Source of the DNA: DAHVFK01 sp035310985
GTDB taxonomy: Bacteria > Pseudomonadota > Gammaproteobacteria > Burkholderiales > SG8-39
Direction of reading: 5' to 3'
DNA length: 64,000 bases
Assembly: GCA_035310985.1 (NCBI GenBank)
Contig: DATGDH010000037.1
Span: 59,959 to 123,958, forward strand
Part shown: positions 52,175-60,054 of the stretch, in pieces
Layout: the number at the start of each line of letters is the position of its first letter
Position numbering within the stretch: the stretch's first letter is position 1
Program-made: the position numbers and the translations under genes
Notes under the pieces: model-generated
What the model saw: only the letters and a program-made list of their open reading frames with translations
What the model was told of the DNA's origin: nothing
The model's database searches: none

Positions 52175-52846
52175 ATGCCGCTCGACGCGCTGGTGTTCGA
52201 CGCCTACGGCACGCTGTTCGACGTGCACGCGGTCACCGACCGTTGCGAGAAGTTCTGGCCCGGCCAGGGCGCCCAGCTCTCTCAGTTGTGGCGCGCGAAG
52301 CAGCTCGAGTACAGCTGGCAGCGCACGCTGATGGGCCGCTACCAGCCGTTCTCGGCGATCACGCGCGACGCGCTCGCTTACGCCTGCGAGGCGCTCGGCC
52401 TGCAGCTCGGCGACAAGCAGGCGAAGACGCTGATGGACGAGTACCTTAACCTCGCGCCCTATGCCGACGTGCCGCAGGCGCTGCCCGAGCTGCGGCGCAA
52501 CGGGCGCAAGCTCGCGATCCTGACCAACGGCTCGCCCGACATGATCGAGCCGCTGGTGAGGAACCGGGGCCTGCAGGCGCACTTCGACGCGGTGCTGAGC
52601 GTCGACGGCCTGAAGGCCTTCAAGCCCGCGCCGCGCGTCTACCAGCTCGCGGTCGACACGCTGCGCGTGCCGGCCGCCAACGTCGGTTTCGTGTCGTCGA
52701 ACTGCTGGGATGCGCTCGGCGCGAAGTGCTTCGGCTTCAACGTCTACTGGATCAACCGCGGCGGCGCGCCGCTCGACCGCCTCGGTATCGTGCCCGACGG
52801 CGTGCTCGCGAGCCTGGGCGACCTGCCCGAGCGGATCGCAAACTGA
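52175..52846 (+). CDS. Haloacid dehalogenase type II (L-2-haloacid dehalogenase family)
   Basis: 223 aa HAD protein. Nucleophile Asp9 in F-D-A-Y-G-T-L-F-D, Thr/Ser motif in L-T-N-G-S-P, Lys in G-L-K-A-F-K-P-A-P and acidic/Asn motif in V-S-S-N-C-W-D-A. The F-D-A-Y-G-T and S-S-N-x-W-D motifs are those of L-2-haloacid dehalogenases, which hydrolyse 2-haloalkanoates; physiological substrate is unproven. GGGAG precedes the ATG. The stop overlaps the Nudix start by one base (TGATG). Confidence 0.9.
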   Translation: MPLDALVFDAYGTLFDVHAVTDRCEKFWPGQGAQLSQLWRAKQLEYSWQRTLMGRYQPFSAITRDALAYACEALGLQLGDKQAKTLMDEYLNLAPYADVPQALPELRRNGRKLAILTNGSPDMIEPLVRNRGLQAHFDAVLSVDGLKAFKPAPRVYQLAVDTLRVPAANVGFVSSNCWDALGAKCFGFNVYWINRGGAPLDRLGIVPDGVLASLGDLPERIAN

Positions 52847-53382
52847 TGAAGTACTGCTCGCACTGCGGCGCCGAGGTGAGCCGGCGCGTGCCGCCGGGCG
52901 ACACGCACATGCGCTACGTGTGCGACGCCTGCGGCGAAATCCACTACCAGAATCCGCTGCTGGTGGTCGGCGCGGTGCCCGAGTGGGACGGGCGGCTCCT
53001 GCTTTGCCGGCGCGCGATCGAGCCGCGCTACGGGTACTGGACGCTGCCAGCCGGCTTCCTCGAGAACGACGAGACGACCGCCATGGCGGCCCAGCGCGAG
53101 ACGCTCGAGGAGGCCGGCGCGCGCATCGAGCTGGGCGAGCCGTTCACCCTGTTCTCGGTGCCGCAGGTCAACCAGGTGCACCTTTACTATCGCGCGCGAC
53201 TCGCCGACCTGGATTTCCGCCCGGGCGAAGAGAGCCTCGAGGTGGCGCTGTTCGAGGAGGCGCAGGTGCCCTGGAAGGAGATCGCGTTCCGAACCGTGGG
53301 CCTCACGCTCAAGCACTGGTTCGCCGACCGGCGCCGCGGCGGCTTTTCCTTCCACGCCGAGGACATCAGGCCTCTTCCCTGA
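52846..53382 (+). CDS. Nudix hydrolase with N-terminal zinc ribbon
   Basis: 178 aa. Two CxxC pairs (C-S-H-C near 4-7 and C-D-A-C near 26-29) form a zinc ribbon, then the Nudix box G-F-L-E-N-D-E ... R-E-T-L-E-E-A-G-A is complete near 66-88. The family cleaves nucleoside diphosphate derivatives such as NADH or ADP-ribose; this zinc-ribbon subgroup resembles COG1051-type ADP-ribose pyrophosphatases. Start overlaps the dehalogenase stop; its last 17 nt overlap the 3' end of amtB. Confidence 0.9.
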   Translation: MKYCSHCGAEVSRRVPPGDTHMRYVCDACGEIHYQNPLLVVGAVPEWDGRLLLCRRAIEPRYGYWTLPAGFLENDETTAMAAQRETLEEAGARIELGEPFTLFSVPQVNQVHLYYRARLADLDFRPGEESLEVALFEEAQVPWKEIAFRTVGLTLKHWFADRRRGGFSFHAEDIRPLP

Positions 53383-54565
53383 ACGGCGTCGACGAGATCT
53401 TGTGGATGGAGAGATCGGCGCCGTTGAACTCCTCCTCCTGGTCGAGGCGCAGCCCCACCGCGGCCTTGATCGCGCCGTACACGATGCCGCCGCCGATGAG
53501 CGCCACGGCGATGCCGAGCAGCGTGCCCGCGAGCTGCGACAGGAGGCTCACGCCGCCCATGCCACCGAGCGCTTTTGCGCCGAAAATGCCGCAGGCTATG
53601 CCGCCCCAGGCGCCGCACAGACCGTGCAGCGGCCACACGCCGAGCACGTCGTCGATCTTCCAGCGGTTCTGCGTCAGCGTGAAGAGCCGCACGAACAGCA
53701 CGCCCGCGACCGCGCCGACGACGAACGAGCCCGCCGGATGCATCACGTCGGAGCCCGCGCACACCGCCACCAGCCCGGCGAGCGGCCCGTTGTGCACGAA
53801 GCCCGGGTCGTTGCGGCCCGCGACCAGGGCGGCGAGCGTGCCGCCGGCCATCGCCATGAGCGAGTTCACCGCCACCAGGCCGCTGATCTTGTCGATCGCC
53901 TGCGCCGACATGACGTTGAAGCCGAACCAGCCGACCGACAGGATCCAGGCGCCGAGTGCGAGGAACGGGATCGACGAGGGCGGATGCGCGGTGATGCCGC
54001 CTTCCTTGGTGTAGCGCCCGCGACGCGCACCGAGCAGCAGCACCGCGGCGAGCGCGATCCAGCCGCCGACTGCGTGCACCACCACCGAGCCGGCGAAGTC
54101 GTGGAACCCTGCGCCGAAGGCCGACTTGAGCCAGGCCTGGATGCCGAAGCGCTGGTTCCAGGCAATGCCCTCGAAGAACGGGTACACGAACGCGACGAGC
54201 AGCGCCGTCGCCGCGAGCTGCGGATAGAAGCGCGCGCGCTCGGCGATGCCGCCCGAGACGATCGCCGGAACGGCGGCGGCGAAGGTGAGCAGGAAGAAGA
54301 ACCTGACCAGCTCGTAGCCGTTCTTCGCCGCGAGTTGCTCGGCCCCGGTGAAGAACCACACGCCGTAGGCGACGCCGTAGCCGAGCACGAAGTACGCCAC
54401 CGTCGAAGCGCAGAAATCGGTCAGGATCTTGACCAGCGCGTTGACCTGGTTCTTCGAGCGCACGGTGCCGAGCTCGAGGAACGCGAAGCCCGAGTGCATG
54501 GCGAGCACCAGGATGGCGCCCAATAACACGAACAGAACGTCCGAGCCGGATTGCAGAGCCTGCAT
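53366..54565 (-). CDS. amtB: Ammonium transporter (Amt family)
   Basis: 399 aa with eleven membrane segments. The pore twin-His pair is seen in F-H-D-F-A-G-S-V-V-V-H-A and P-L-H-G-L-C-G; the Asp before the first His is the conserved ammonium-recruiting residue. AAGGAGG lies a few bases before the ATG. There is no signal peptide, unlike E. coli AmtB, and no glnK gene beside it, so PII control must come from elsewhere. The 114-nt divergent spacer holds no convincing sigma-54 site on the minus strand. Confidence 0.93.
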   Translation of the reverse strand: MQALQSGSDVLFVLLGAILVLAMHSGFAFLELGTVRSKNQVNALVKILTDFCASTVAYFVLGYGVAYGVWFFTGAEQLAAKNGYELVRFFFLLTFAAAVPAIVSGGIAERARFYPQLAATALLVAFVYPFFEGIAWNQRFGIQAWLKSAFGAGFHDFAGSVVVHAVGGWIALAAVLLLGARRGRYTKEGGITAHPPSSIPFLALGAWILSVGWFGFNVMSAQAIDKISGLVAVNSLMAMAGGTLAALVAGRNDPGFVHNGPLAGLVAVCAGSDVMHPAGSFVVGAVAGVLFVRLFTLTQNRWKIDDVLGVWPLHGLCGAWGGIACGIFGAKALGGMGGVSLLSQLAGTLLGIAVALIGGGIVYGAIKAAVGLRLDQEEEFNGADLSIHKISSTPFREEA

Positions 54566-54665
54566 GTCTCCTCCTTGGAAGCTTTTGTTTTCTAAATCAT
54601 GGCAATGATCTGGCGACTGGACCCGGATCTTAAGGCATCCGTGCCAGTTCGCACCGCGGTTTGGC

Positions 54666-54671
54666 TACAAT
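54666..54671 (+). promoter_or_regulatory. -10 box eight bases before the Rieske-protein start
   Basis: TACAAT followed by 8 nt and the ATG, with no ribosome site, again suggesting a leaderless or nearly leaderless transcript. -35 not evident. Confidence 0.45.
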
Positions 54672-54679
54672 CGAATCGC

Positions 54680-55363
54680 ATGGAGCGGCGCGACTTCATC
54701 AAACTGTGGGCGGCAGGCGCATCGCTGTTCGCGGCGGGCACAGCGCAGGCGCGCTTCTACGGACGCGCGCTGCTGGTCGACGAGCGCGGCGCGCCGCTGC
54801 GCGCGGCGGCGATCCCGCCCGAGCGCAACCTGATTTTCAACTACCCCTACGCAGCGACGCCTTGCTTCCTGCTGAACCTCGGGCGCCCCGCGCTGGCGAC
54901 GGCGCGCCTCGCCACGGCCGACGGGCGCGGCTACGAGTGGCAGGGCGGCGTCGGTCCCGGCCGCTCGCTGGTCGCCTACTCGGCGATCTGCGCGCACAAG
55001 ATGGCCTACCCGACGCGCCAGATCACCTTCATCAGCTACCGCGCCGAGGCGAGCGGACCGAACCGTAGCGCGCACGTGATCCATTGCTGCTCGGAGCACA
55101 GCCAGTACGATCCCGCCTCGGGAGGCAAGGTGGTCGCGGGGCCGGCGCCGCAGCCGCTGGCGGCGATCCTGCTCGAGCACGACGCCGCGCGCGACGCGCT
55201 GTACGCGGTGGGTACGCTCGGCGGCGAGATGTTCGACGCGTTCTTCGCCAAGTACGGGTTCCGCCTCGCGCTGGAGTACGGCCAGGCCGCGCAGCGCGCC
55301 TCGGGCGGCACGGTCGCCGCGTTCCCGCTGGAGGATTACTGCCGCCAGCAGGTGCAGTGCTAG
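54680..55363 (+). CDS. Tat-exported Rieske-type [2Fe-2S] protein
   Basis: 227 aa. The N-terminus E-R-R-D-F-I-K-L-W is a Tat signal followed by a short hydrophobic stretch. Two ligand motifs, C-A-H-K-M near 106-110 and C-C-S-E-H-S-Q-Y-D-P near 138, fit the C-x-H and C-x-x-H pattern of Rieske clusters, though the spacing of about thirty residues is longer than in classical ones. The role is unknown: an electron carrier exported with its cofactor is likely. It is followed 4 nt later by aat, so it may be transcribed with the N-degron enzymes although no functional link is known. Confidence 0.75.
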   Translation: MERRDFIKLWAAGASLFAAGTAQARFYGRALLVDERGAPLRAAAIPPERNLIFNYPYAATPCFLLNLGRPALATARLATADGRGYEWQGGVGPGRSLVAYSAICAHKMAYPTRQITFISYRAEASGPNRSAHVIHCCSEHSQYDPASGGKVVAGPAPQPLAAILLEHDAARDALYAVGTLGGEMFDAFFAKYGFRLALEYGQAAQRASGGTVAAFPLEDYCRQQVQC

Positions 55364-55367
55364 CGCG

Positions 55368-56057
55368 GTGATTCCCTGGTTGCACGCGGACGAGCCGTTC
55401 CCGCCGGTCGAGCGGGCGCTCGCCGAGCCGAACGGGTTGCTGTGCGCGGGCGGCGACCTGTCGCCCGCGCGCCTGCTGGACGCCTACGGCCGCGGCATCT
55501 TCCCCTGGTTCTCGGGCCACGAGCCGGTCCTGTGGTGGTCGCCCGACCCGCGCATGGTGCTGGTCTGCGACGAGCTCAAGGTCCCGCGCTCGCTTGCCAA
55601 GAGCGTGCGCAACCGCGGCTACGAGGTGCGCCTGGACACCGCCTTCGTGCGCGTGCTCGCGGGCTGCGCCGGGCCGCGCAAGGGCGCCGGCGGCACCTGG
55701 TTGGGCGTCGACATGCGCCGCGCCTACGCCGCGCTGCACCGCGCGGGCTACGCGCACAGCGTCGAGACCTGGAAGGACGGCGAGCTGCTCGGCGGCCTGT
55801 ATGGGGTCGCGCTCGGGCGCATGTTCTACGGCGAATCGATGTTCTCGCGCGCCACCGATGCCTCCAAGGTCGCGTTGGTGGCGCTCGTCGGGGAGCTGCG
55901 CGTGCGCGGCTTCCCGATGATCGATTGCCAGATGAGGACGCCTTTGCTCGCTTCGCTCGGCGCGCGTGAAATACCGCGCGCAGATTTCTTGCGCCAGCTC
56001 TCGGCGTTGGTAAACTACGCCGAACCGCCCGAAACCTGGCACAGGAGGCACGCCTAA
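55368..56057 (+). CDS. aat: Leucyl/phenylalanyl-tRNA--protein transferase
   Basis: 229 aa. Family motifs G-G-D-L-S-P-A-R-L-L-D-A-Y-G-R-G-I-F-P-W-F near 29-49 and F-Y-G-E-S-M-F-S near 154-161 are intact. It adds Leu or Phe from tRNA to proteins with N-terminal Arg or Lys, marking them for ClpS/ClpAP. GTG start 4 nt after the Rieske-protein stop. bpt follows at 1 nt, so both bacterial N-degron transferases are cotranscribed. Confidence 0.95.
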   Translation: MIPWLHADEPFPPVERALAEPNGLLCAGGDLSPARLLDAYGRGIFPWFSGHEPVLWWSPDPRMVLVCDELKVPRSLAKSVRNRGYEVRLDTAFVRVLAGCAGPRKGAGGTWLGVDMRRAYAALHRAGYAHSVETWKDGELLGGLYGVALGRMFYGESMFSRATDASKVALVALVGELRVRGFPMIDCQMRTPLLASLGAREIPRADFLRQLSALVNYAEPPETWHRRHA

Positions 56058-56058
56058 G

Positions 56059-56784
56059 GTGTCGCGCCTAAACGACCTGCCGCATGCAGTCCTGCAGTTC
56101 TACGTCACGGCGCCCTACCCGTGCAGCTACCTGCCCGATCGCATGGCGCGCTCGCAGGTCGCGACTCCGAGCCACTTGATCACGACCGAGCTTTACGGCG
56201 ACCTGGTCAAGGCAGGCTTCCGCCGCAGCGGCATCTTCACCTACCGGCCGCACTGCGACAGCTGCCGTGCGTGCGTGCCGGTGCGCATCCCGGTAAACGC
56301 CTTCGTGCCGAGCCGTTCGCAGCGGCGCGCCTGGAAGGAGCACGGCGCCCTGGCCTCGCAGGCGCAGCCGCTCAAGTTCCGCCTCGAACACTACGCGCTC
56401 TACCTGCGCTACCAGTCGCAGCGCCACTCGGGCGGCGGCATGGACAACGACAGCCGCGACCAGTATTCGCACTTCCTGCTGCAGAGCCGCGTCGACACAC
56501 GTCTCGTCGAGTTCCGCGACGAGGGCCAGTTGGTGATGGTGTCGATCGTCGATTACCTGCCCGACGGACTGTCTTCGGTCTACACCTTTTTCGAGCCGGA
56601 GCGGCGCGGCGCGAGCTACGGCACCTACAACGTGCTGTGGCAGATCGAGGCCTGCCGCGCGCTCGGCCTGCCGTACCTGTATCTCGGCTACTGGATCGGT
56701 GAGAGCCCCAAAATGGCCTACAAGTCGAGGTTCTCCCCGATCGAGGGATTTCTGCAAGGCAAGTGGCAGCGACTCGGCGGGTAA
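56059..56784 (+). CDS. bpt: Aspartate/glutamate leucyltransferase
   Basis: 241 aa. Conserved C-D-S-C-R-A-C-V-P-V-R near 71-81 and Y-L-G-Y-W-I near 212 match the Bpt/Ate1-like family, which transfers Leu to N-terminal Asp or Glu. The opening residues (Y-P-C-S-Y-L-P) are typical. Start is a GTG one base after the aat stop. With Aat it completes the bacterial N-degron pathway. It ends 22 nt before pyrD. Confidence 0.94.
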   Translation: MSRLNDLPHAVLQFYVTAPYPCSYLPDRMARSQVATPSHLITTELYGDLVKAGFRRSGIFTYRPHCDSCRACVPVRIPVNAFVPSRSQRRAWKEHGALASQAQPLKFRLEHYALYLRYQSQRHSGGGMDNDSRDQYSHFLLQSRVDTRLVEFRDEGQLVMVSIVDYLPDGLSSVYTFFEPERRGASYGTYNVLWQIEACRALGLPYLYLGYWIGESPKMAYKSRFSPIEGFLQGKWQRLGG

Positions 56785-56794
56785 GGCCGGTCGC

Positions 56795-56800
56795 TACAAT
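56795..56800 (+). promoter_or_regulatory. -10 box six bases before pyrD
   Basis: TACAAT followed by AGGCGC and the ATG. As with roxA, a start 6-7 nt downstream would make the message leaderless. No strong -35. Confidence 0.45.
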
Positions 56801-56806
56801 AGGCGC

Positions 56807-57826
56807 ATGCTCTATGCGCTCGCGCGGCCGCTGCTGTTCGCGCTCGAACCCGAAGTCTCCCATCGCCTGACCCTCGGGCTCATCGGCGCCGCGCAGGCGC
56901 TCGGCCTGGCGCACCTCGCCGCGCACCGCGTGCCCGCGAGGCCGGTGCGCGCCATGGGGCTCGAGTTCCCGAACCCAGTGGGGCTCGCCGCGGGGCTGGA
57001 CAAGAACGCGGAGCACATCGATGCGCTCGCCGCGCTCGGCTTCGGCTTCATCGAGGTGGGCACCGTGACGCCGCGCCCGCAGCCCGGCAATCCGCGCCCG
57101 CGCCTGTTCCGCCTGCCTGGGGAGGGCGCGCTCATCAACCGCTTCGGCTTCAACAACGTCGGCCTGGACGCGTTCCTCGCGAACATCGCGCGCGCCCGCT
57201 GGCGCGGGGTGCTCGGCATCAACATCGGCAAGAACTTCGATACGCCCCTGGAGCGCGCAGCGGACGACTATCAGACCTGCCTCGAGCGCGTATACCCCGC
57301 GGCGAGCTACGTCACGGTGAACGTATCGTCCCCCAACACGCGGGGGCTGCGCGCCCTGCAGGAGGATGCGGCGCTGGACGGTCTCCTCGCGCGCCTCGCC
57401 CAGTCGCGCGAGCGCCTCGCCGACCGGCATGGCAAGCGCGTGCCGCTCGCGCTCAAGGTCTCCCCCGATCTCCCTGACGCGCAGCTGCGCGCCATCGCGG
57501 CCGCGGTGCGCAAGCACCGCCTCGACGCGGTCATCGCCACCAACACTTCGGTATCGCGCGAGGGGGTCGAGGGCCTTCCGCATGCCGAGGAGGCCGGGGG
57601 CCTCTCGGGCGCGCCGATCCGCACGCGCGCCACGCGCGTGCTGGCGACGCTCGCGGCGCAATTCCAGGGAGAGGTCCCGCTGATCGGCGTCGGCGGGATC
57701 ATGCGCGGGCCGGACGCCGCGGAGAAATTCGAGCGCGGCGCGTCCCTCGTGCAACTGTACACCGGCCTCATCTACCGCGGGCCGGAACTGATCGCAGAAT
57801 GCGCATCGGCATACCGCGCCCGATAA
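56807..57826 (+). CDS. pyrD: Dihydroorotate dehydrogenase (quinone), class 2
   Basis: 339 aa. The N-terminal helices (L-F-A-L-E-P-E-V-S-H) mark the membrane-attached class 2 form. FMN and substrate motifs: G-L-D-K-N near 64-68, N-R-F-G-F-N-N near 111-117, catalytic Ser in V-N-V-S-S-P-N-T near 171-178. It oxidises dihydroorotate to orotate with quinone, step four of pyrimidine synthesis. Preceded by TACAAT at six bases. The ferredoxin gene follows after 10 nt. Confidence 0.95.
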   Translation: MLYALARPLLFALEPEVSHRLTLGLIGAAQALGLAHLAAHRVPARPVRAMGLEFPNPVGLAAGLDKNAEHIDALAALGFGFIEVGTVTPRPQPGNPRPRLFRLPGEGALINRFGFNNVGLDAFLANIARARWRGVLGINIGKNFDTPLERAADDYQTCLERVYPAASYVTVNVSSPNTRGLRALQEDAALDGLLARLAQSRERLADRHGKRVPLALKVSPDLPDAQLRAIAAAVRKHRLDAVIATNTSVSREGVEGLPHAEEAGGLSGAPIRTRATRVLATLAAQFQGEVPLIGVGGIMRGPDAAEKFERGASLVQLYTGLIYRGPELIAECASAYRAR

Positions 57827-57836
57827 GGCGCAGGCC

Positions 57837-58205
57837 GTGAAGCGCCGCGCGGTCGCGCGCATCGACGAGAGCCGCTGCATCGGCTGCACGCAGTGCATCG
57901 CGGCCTGTCCGGTCGACGCGATCATCGGCGCGCGCGGCCTGATGCACACCGTGGCCGAGCCCTGGTGCATCGGCTGCCGGCTCTGCCTGCCCCCCTGCCC
58001 CGTGGACTGCATCGACATGGCCACGCTGCCCTCGGGGCGCGAGAACTGGACGCGCGCTGACACCGAGGGCGCGCGGCGCCGGGCCCGGCTGAGAAAGCTG
58101 CGGCTGGAGCAGGCCCGCGCCCCGGCGCGGCGCTCTGCGCCGGAGCGGCAAAGGGTCATCGCCCAGGCGCTGGAGCGCGCACGGCGCAAGCGAGGTGCGG
58201 CATGA
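57837..58205 (+). CDS. 2[4Fe-4S] ferredoxin, RnfB C-terminal-like
   Basis: 122 aa. Two complete clusters: C-I-G-C-T-Q-C-I-A-A-C-P and C-I-G-C-R-L-C-L-P-P-C-P, then a basic Arg/Ala tail of about 60 residues. This resembles the C-terminal part of RnfB, but the membrane N-terminus and all other Rnf subunits are missing. Such stand-alone versions directly before nth are a recurring betaproteobacterial arrangement (from memory) and might serve cluster delivery or redox tuning of Nth; that is inference. GTG start; stop overlaps nth as ATGA. Confidence 0.88.
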   Translation: MKRRAVARIDESRCIGCTQCIAACPVDAIIGARGLMHTVAEPWCIGCRLCLPPCPVDCIDMATLPSGRENWTRADTEGARRRARLRKLRLEQARAPARRSAPERQRVIAQALERARRKRGAA

Positions 58206-58840
58206 ACCCGGACAAGCGGCGCCAGATCTACGAGCGCCTGCGCGCGGCCAACCCGAGCCCGCGCAGCGAGCTCGCATTCCGCACGCCCTACGAGCTGCTC
58301 GTGGCGGTGGTGCTCTCGGCGCAGGCGACCGACAAGTCGGTCAACCTCGCCACTGCGAAGCTGTTCCCGGTCGCCGACACTCCCGAACGCATGCTCGCGC
58401 TCGGCGTCGAGGGGCTGGAGCACTATATCCGCTCGATCGGGCTGTACCGCACCAAGGCGAAGAACGTGATCGCGCTGTCGAAGATCCTCGTCGCGGAGCA
58501 CGGCGGCAGGGTGCCGGCCGAGCGCGCGGCGCTCGAGCGGCTGCCCGGCGTGGGGCGCAAGACCGCTAACGTCGTGCTGAACGTCGCGTTCGGCGAGCCG
58601 ACCATCGCGGTCGACACGCATATTTTCCGCGTCGCCAACCGCACCGGCCTCGCCCCGGGCAAGGACCCGCTCGAAGTCGAGAAGAAGCTCGTCAAGTTCA
58701 CGCCGCCCGAATTCGCGCGCGACGCGCACCACTGGCTGATCCTGCACGGGCGCTACGTCTGCGTCGCGCGCAAGCCGAAGTGCGCGCAGTGCGCGCTGCG
58801 CGACCTGTGCGAGTACCGGGGAAAGACGCGCGATGTTTAA
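58202..58840 (+). CDS. nth: Endonuclease III (DNA glycosylase/AP lyase)
   Basis: 212 aa. Helix-hairpin-helix L-P-G-V-G-R-K-T with catalytic Lys120, and Asp138 in A-V-D-T-H, both at E. coli numbering. The C-terminal [4Fe-4S] motif C-x6-C-x2-C-x5-C is complete. It removes oxidised pyrimidines and nicks abasic sites in base excision repair. The start overlaps the ferredoxin stop; the DUF1841 gene overlaps its end by 8 nt. Confidence 0.95.
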   Translation: MNPDKRRQIYERLRAANPSPRSELAFRTPYELLVAVVLSAQATDKSVNLATAKLFPVADTPERMLALGVEGLEHYIRSIGLYRTKAKNVIALSKILVAEHGGRVPAERAALERLPGVGRKTANVVLNVAFGEPTIAVDTHIFRVANRTGLAPGKDPLEVEKKLVKFTPPEFARDAHHWLILHGRYVCVARKPKCAQCALRDLCEYRGKTRDV

Positions 58841-59264
58841 TCCGACGCGCGAGCAGGTGCGCGACTTCTTCTTCGAGACCTGGCGCAAGTACCGCGGCGG
58901 CGAGCCGCTCGCCGGGATGGAGGCGCTCGCGCTCGAGGTGCTGCTCGCGCACCCGGAATACCACGCGCAGCTGTCCGACCCCGAGCGCCAGCGCGAGCAG
59001 GAATACTTTCCCGAGCTCGGCCAGATCAATCCGTTCCTGCACATGAGCCTGCACCTCGCGCTCGAGGAGCAACTCTCGATCGATCAGCCGGCGGGCGTAG
59101 CGGCGCGCTTTGCGGCGTTGCTCGCCCGGCACGGCGAGCGCCATGCCGCCGTGCACGAGGCGATCGAATGCTTGGCCGAGATGGTCTGGCGCGCCCAGCG
59201 CGACGGCGCGGCGCCCGACGGCGCCGCTTACCTGGATTGCCTGGAGCGCCGCGCGCGGCGCTGA
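58833..59264 (+). CDS. DUF1841 family protein
   Basis: 143 aa. F-N-P-T-R-E-Q-V-R-D-F-F-F near the start, Y-F-P-E-L-G-Q-I-N-P-F-L-H-M-S-L-H-L-A and the helical H-E-A-I-E-C-L-A-E-M segment define DUF1841. Mostly helical with several His and Glu residues; function unknown. It overlaps nth by 8 nt, so it is last in the pyrD-ferredoxin-nth run. Convergent with a cytochrome gene, separated by 1 nt. Confidence 0.9.
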   Translation: MFNPTREQVRDFFFETWRKYRGGEPLAGMEALALEVLLAHPEYHAQLSDPERQREQEYFPELGQINPFLHMSLHLALEEQLSIDQPAGVAARFAALLARHGERHAAVHEAIECLAEMVWRAQRDGAAPDGAAYLDCLERRARR

Positions 59265-59265
59265 A

Positions 59266-59601
59266 TCAGCGCTCGCTGTGCAGCGGCGAGGGCTGGCTGG
59301 CGAACCAGGCCGCGACGTTCTCGATGTCCTGGTCGGACAGCGCGGCGGCCATGCCGTTCATGATCGGGTTCTTGCGCTTGCCCGACTTGTAGTCGTGCAG
59401 CGCCCGCTCGAGATAGTCAGGCCACTGGCCGGCGAGGATCGGGTAGTCGGGCAGCGTCGGCTTCTCGCCCGTCGGCCCGTGACATGCCCCGCACACCTGC
59501 GCGGCCTTCTCCTTGCCCGCCGCGAGGTCGGCGCCGAGCGCCGCTTGCGACAGCGACAGCGCCGCCGCTGCCGCCAGAACGATGCGCAGCGCCGGGCTCA
59601 T
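59266..59601 (-). CDS. Small periplasmic cytochrome c (second of two)
   Basis: 111 aa. A signal peptide (about 1-23) is followed by a single heme site C-G-A-C-H near residues 37-41 and a distal Met in P-I-M-N-G-M near 80. This is the cytochrome c4/c553 half-size class, an electron carrier to terminal oxidases or enzymes. Its ATG overlaps the stop of the upstream cytochrome gene (ATGA). Similar in layout to that gene, so the pair probably arose by duplication. Confidence 0.9.
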   Translation of the reverse strand: MSPALRIVLAAAAALSLSQAALGADLAAGKEKAAQVCGACHGPTGEKPTLPDYPILAGQWPDYLERALHDYKSGKRKNPIMNGMAAALSDQDIENVAAWFASQPSPLHSER

Positions 59602-59939
59602 TTGCCGCTCCCGCCGTAGTAGGCCGCAAGGTCCGCCATGTCCTGCTCCGACAGGCTCGCAGCGATGCCGCGCATGGAGGGATGCCAGCGCGCGCCGGAC
59701 TTGTACTCCTTCAGCGCGGCGATGATGTAGGCAGGTTGCTGTCCGCCGATTTTCGGCACGTGGTACACCTCGGGATACGCGGTGCGGTAGCCCGGGATGC
59801 CGTGGCAGCCGGTGCACATGGAATTCTTGTTCTTGCCGGCCTCGGCGTTGCCGGTGACGGTCTGCGCCGACGCTGCGGACGCTGCCACGCCCAATACGAC
59901 GCCTGCAGCCGCAACGGCTGTACGAAAGCGAATGGACAT
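59598..59939 (-). CDS. Small periplasmic cytochrome c (first of two)
   Basis: 113 aa. Signal peptide (about 1-25), heme site C-T-G-C-H near 42-46 and ligand Met in P-S-M-R-G near 88. Y-P-E-V-Y-H-V-P-K-I-G-G-Q and the D-L-A-A-Y-Y end match the c4/c553-like family. A textbook promoter lies just upstream. Together with the second cytochrome it could form a two-heme relay like a split cytochrome c4; whether it accepts electrons from the Tat-exported IorAB enzymes is an open question. Confidence 0.9.
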   Translation of the reverse strand: MSIRFRTAVAAAGVVLGVAASAASAQTVTGNAEAGKNKNSMCTGCHGIPGYRTAYPEVYHVPKIGGQQPAYIIAALKEYKSGARWHPSMRGIAASLSEQDMADLAAYYGGSGK

Positions 59940-59977
59940 TAAGGGTCTTGATTGCTTGGCGGTTGTGAACCGGCCGC

Positions 59978-60006
59978 ATTCTAGCGGAAGCACCGGACCG
60001 CCTCAA
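59978..60006 (-). promoter_or_regulatory. Sigma-70-type promoter of the cytochrome c pair
   Basis: TTGAGG and TAGAAT are separated by exactly 17 nt on the minus strand, 38 nt before the ATG. This is the best complete promoter seen in the window. Confidence 0.7.
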
Positions 60007-60020
60007 CATTCATTGAATGA

Positions 60021-60041
60021 GCGGGCTCGCCCTAGGCCCGC
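60021..60041 (-). terminator. Weak hairpin after the chemoreceptor gene
   Basis: A 6-bp GC stem (GCGGGC/GCCCGC) with a 9-nt loop, 14 nt past the chemoreceptor stop, without a T-run. It could end that transcript, but the evidence is thin. Confidence 0.3.
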
Positions 60042-60054
60042 GCGAGCGCTCTTG

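Noticed and set aside
54566..54679. Sigma-54 type promoter for amtB
   Set aside because: TGGCAC is present on the minus strand, but the -12 half reads CCTT rather than TTGC; a plus-strand TGGCA...TGGC match points away from amtB and is only partial.
57837..58205. Rnf electron-transport complex
   Set aside because: Only a ferredoxin similar to part of RnfB is present; no rnfA, C, D, G or E.
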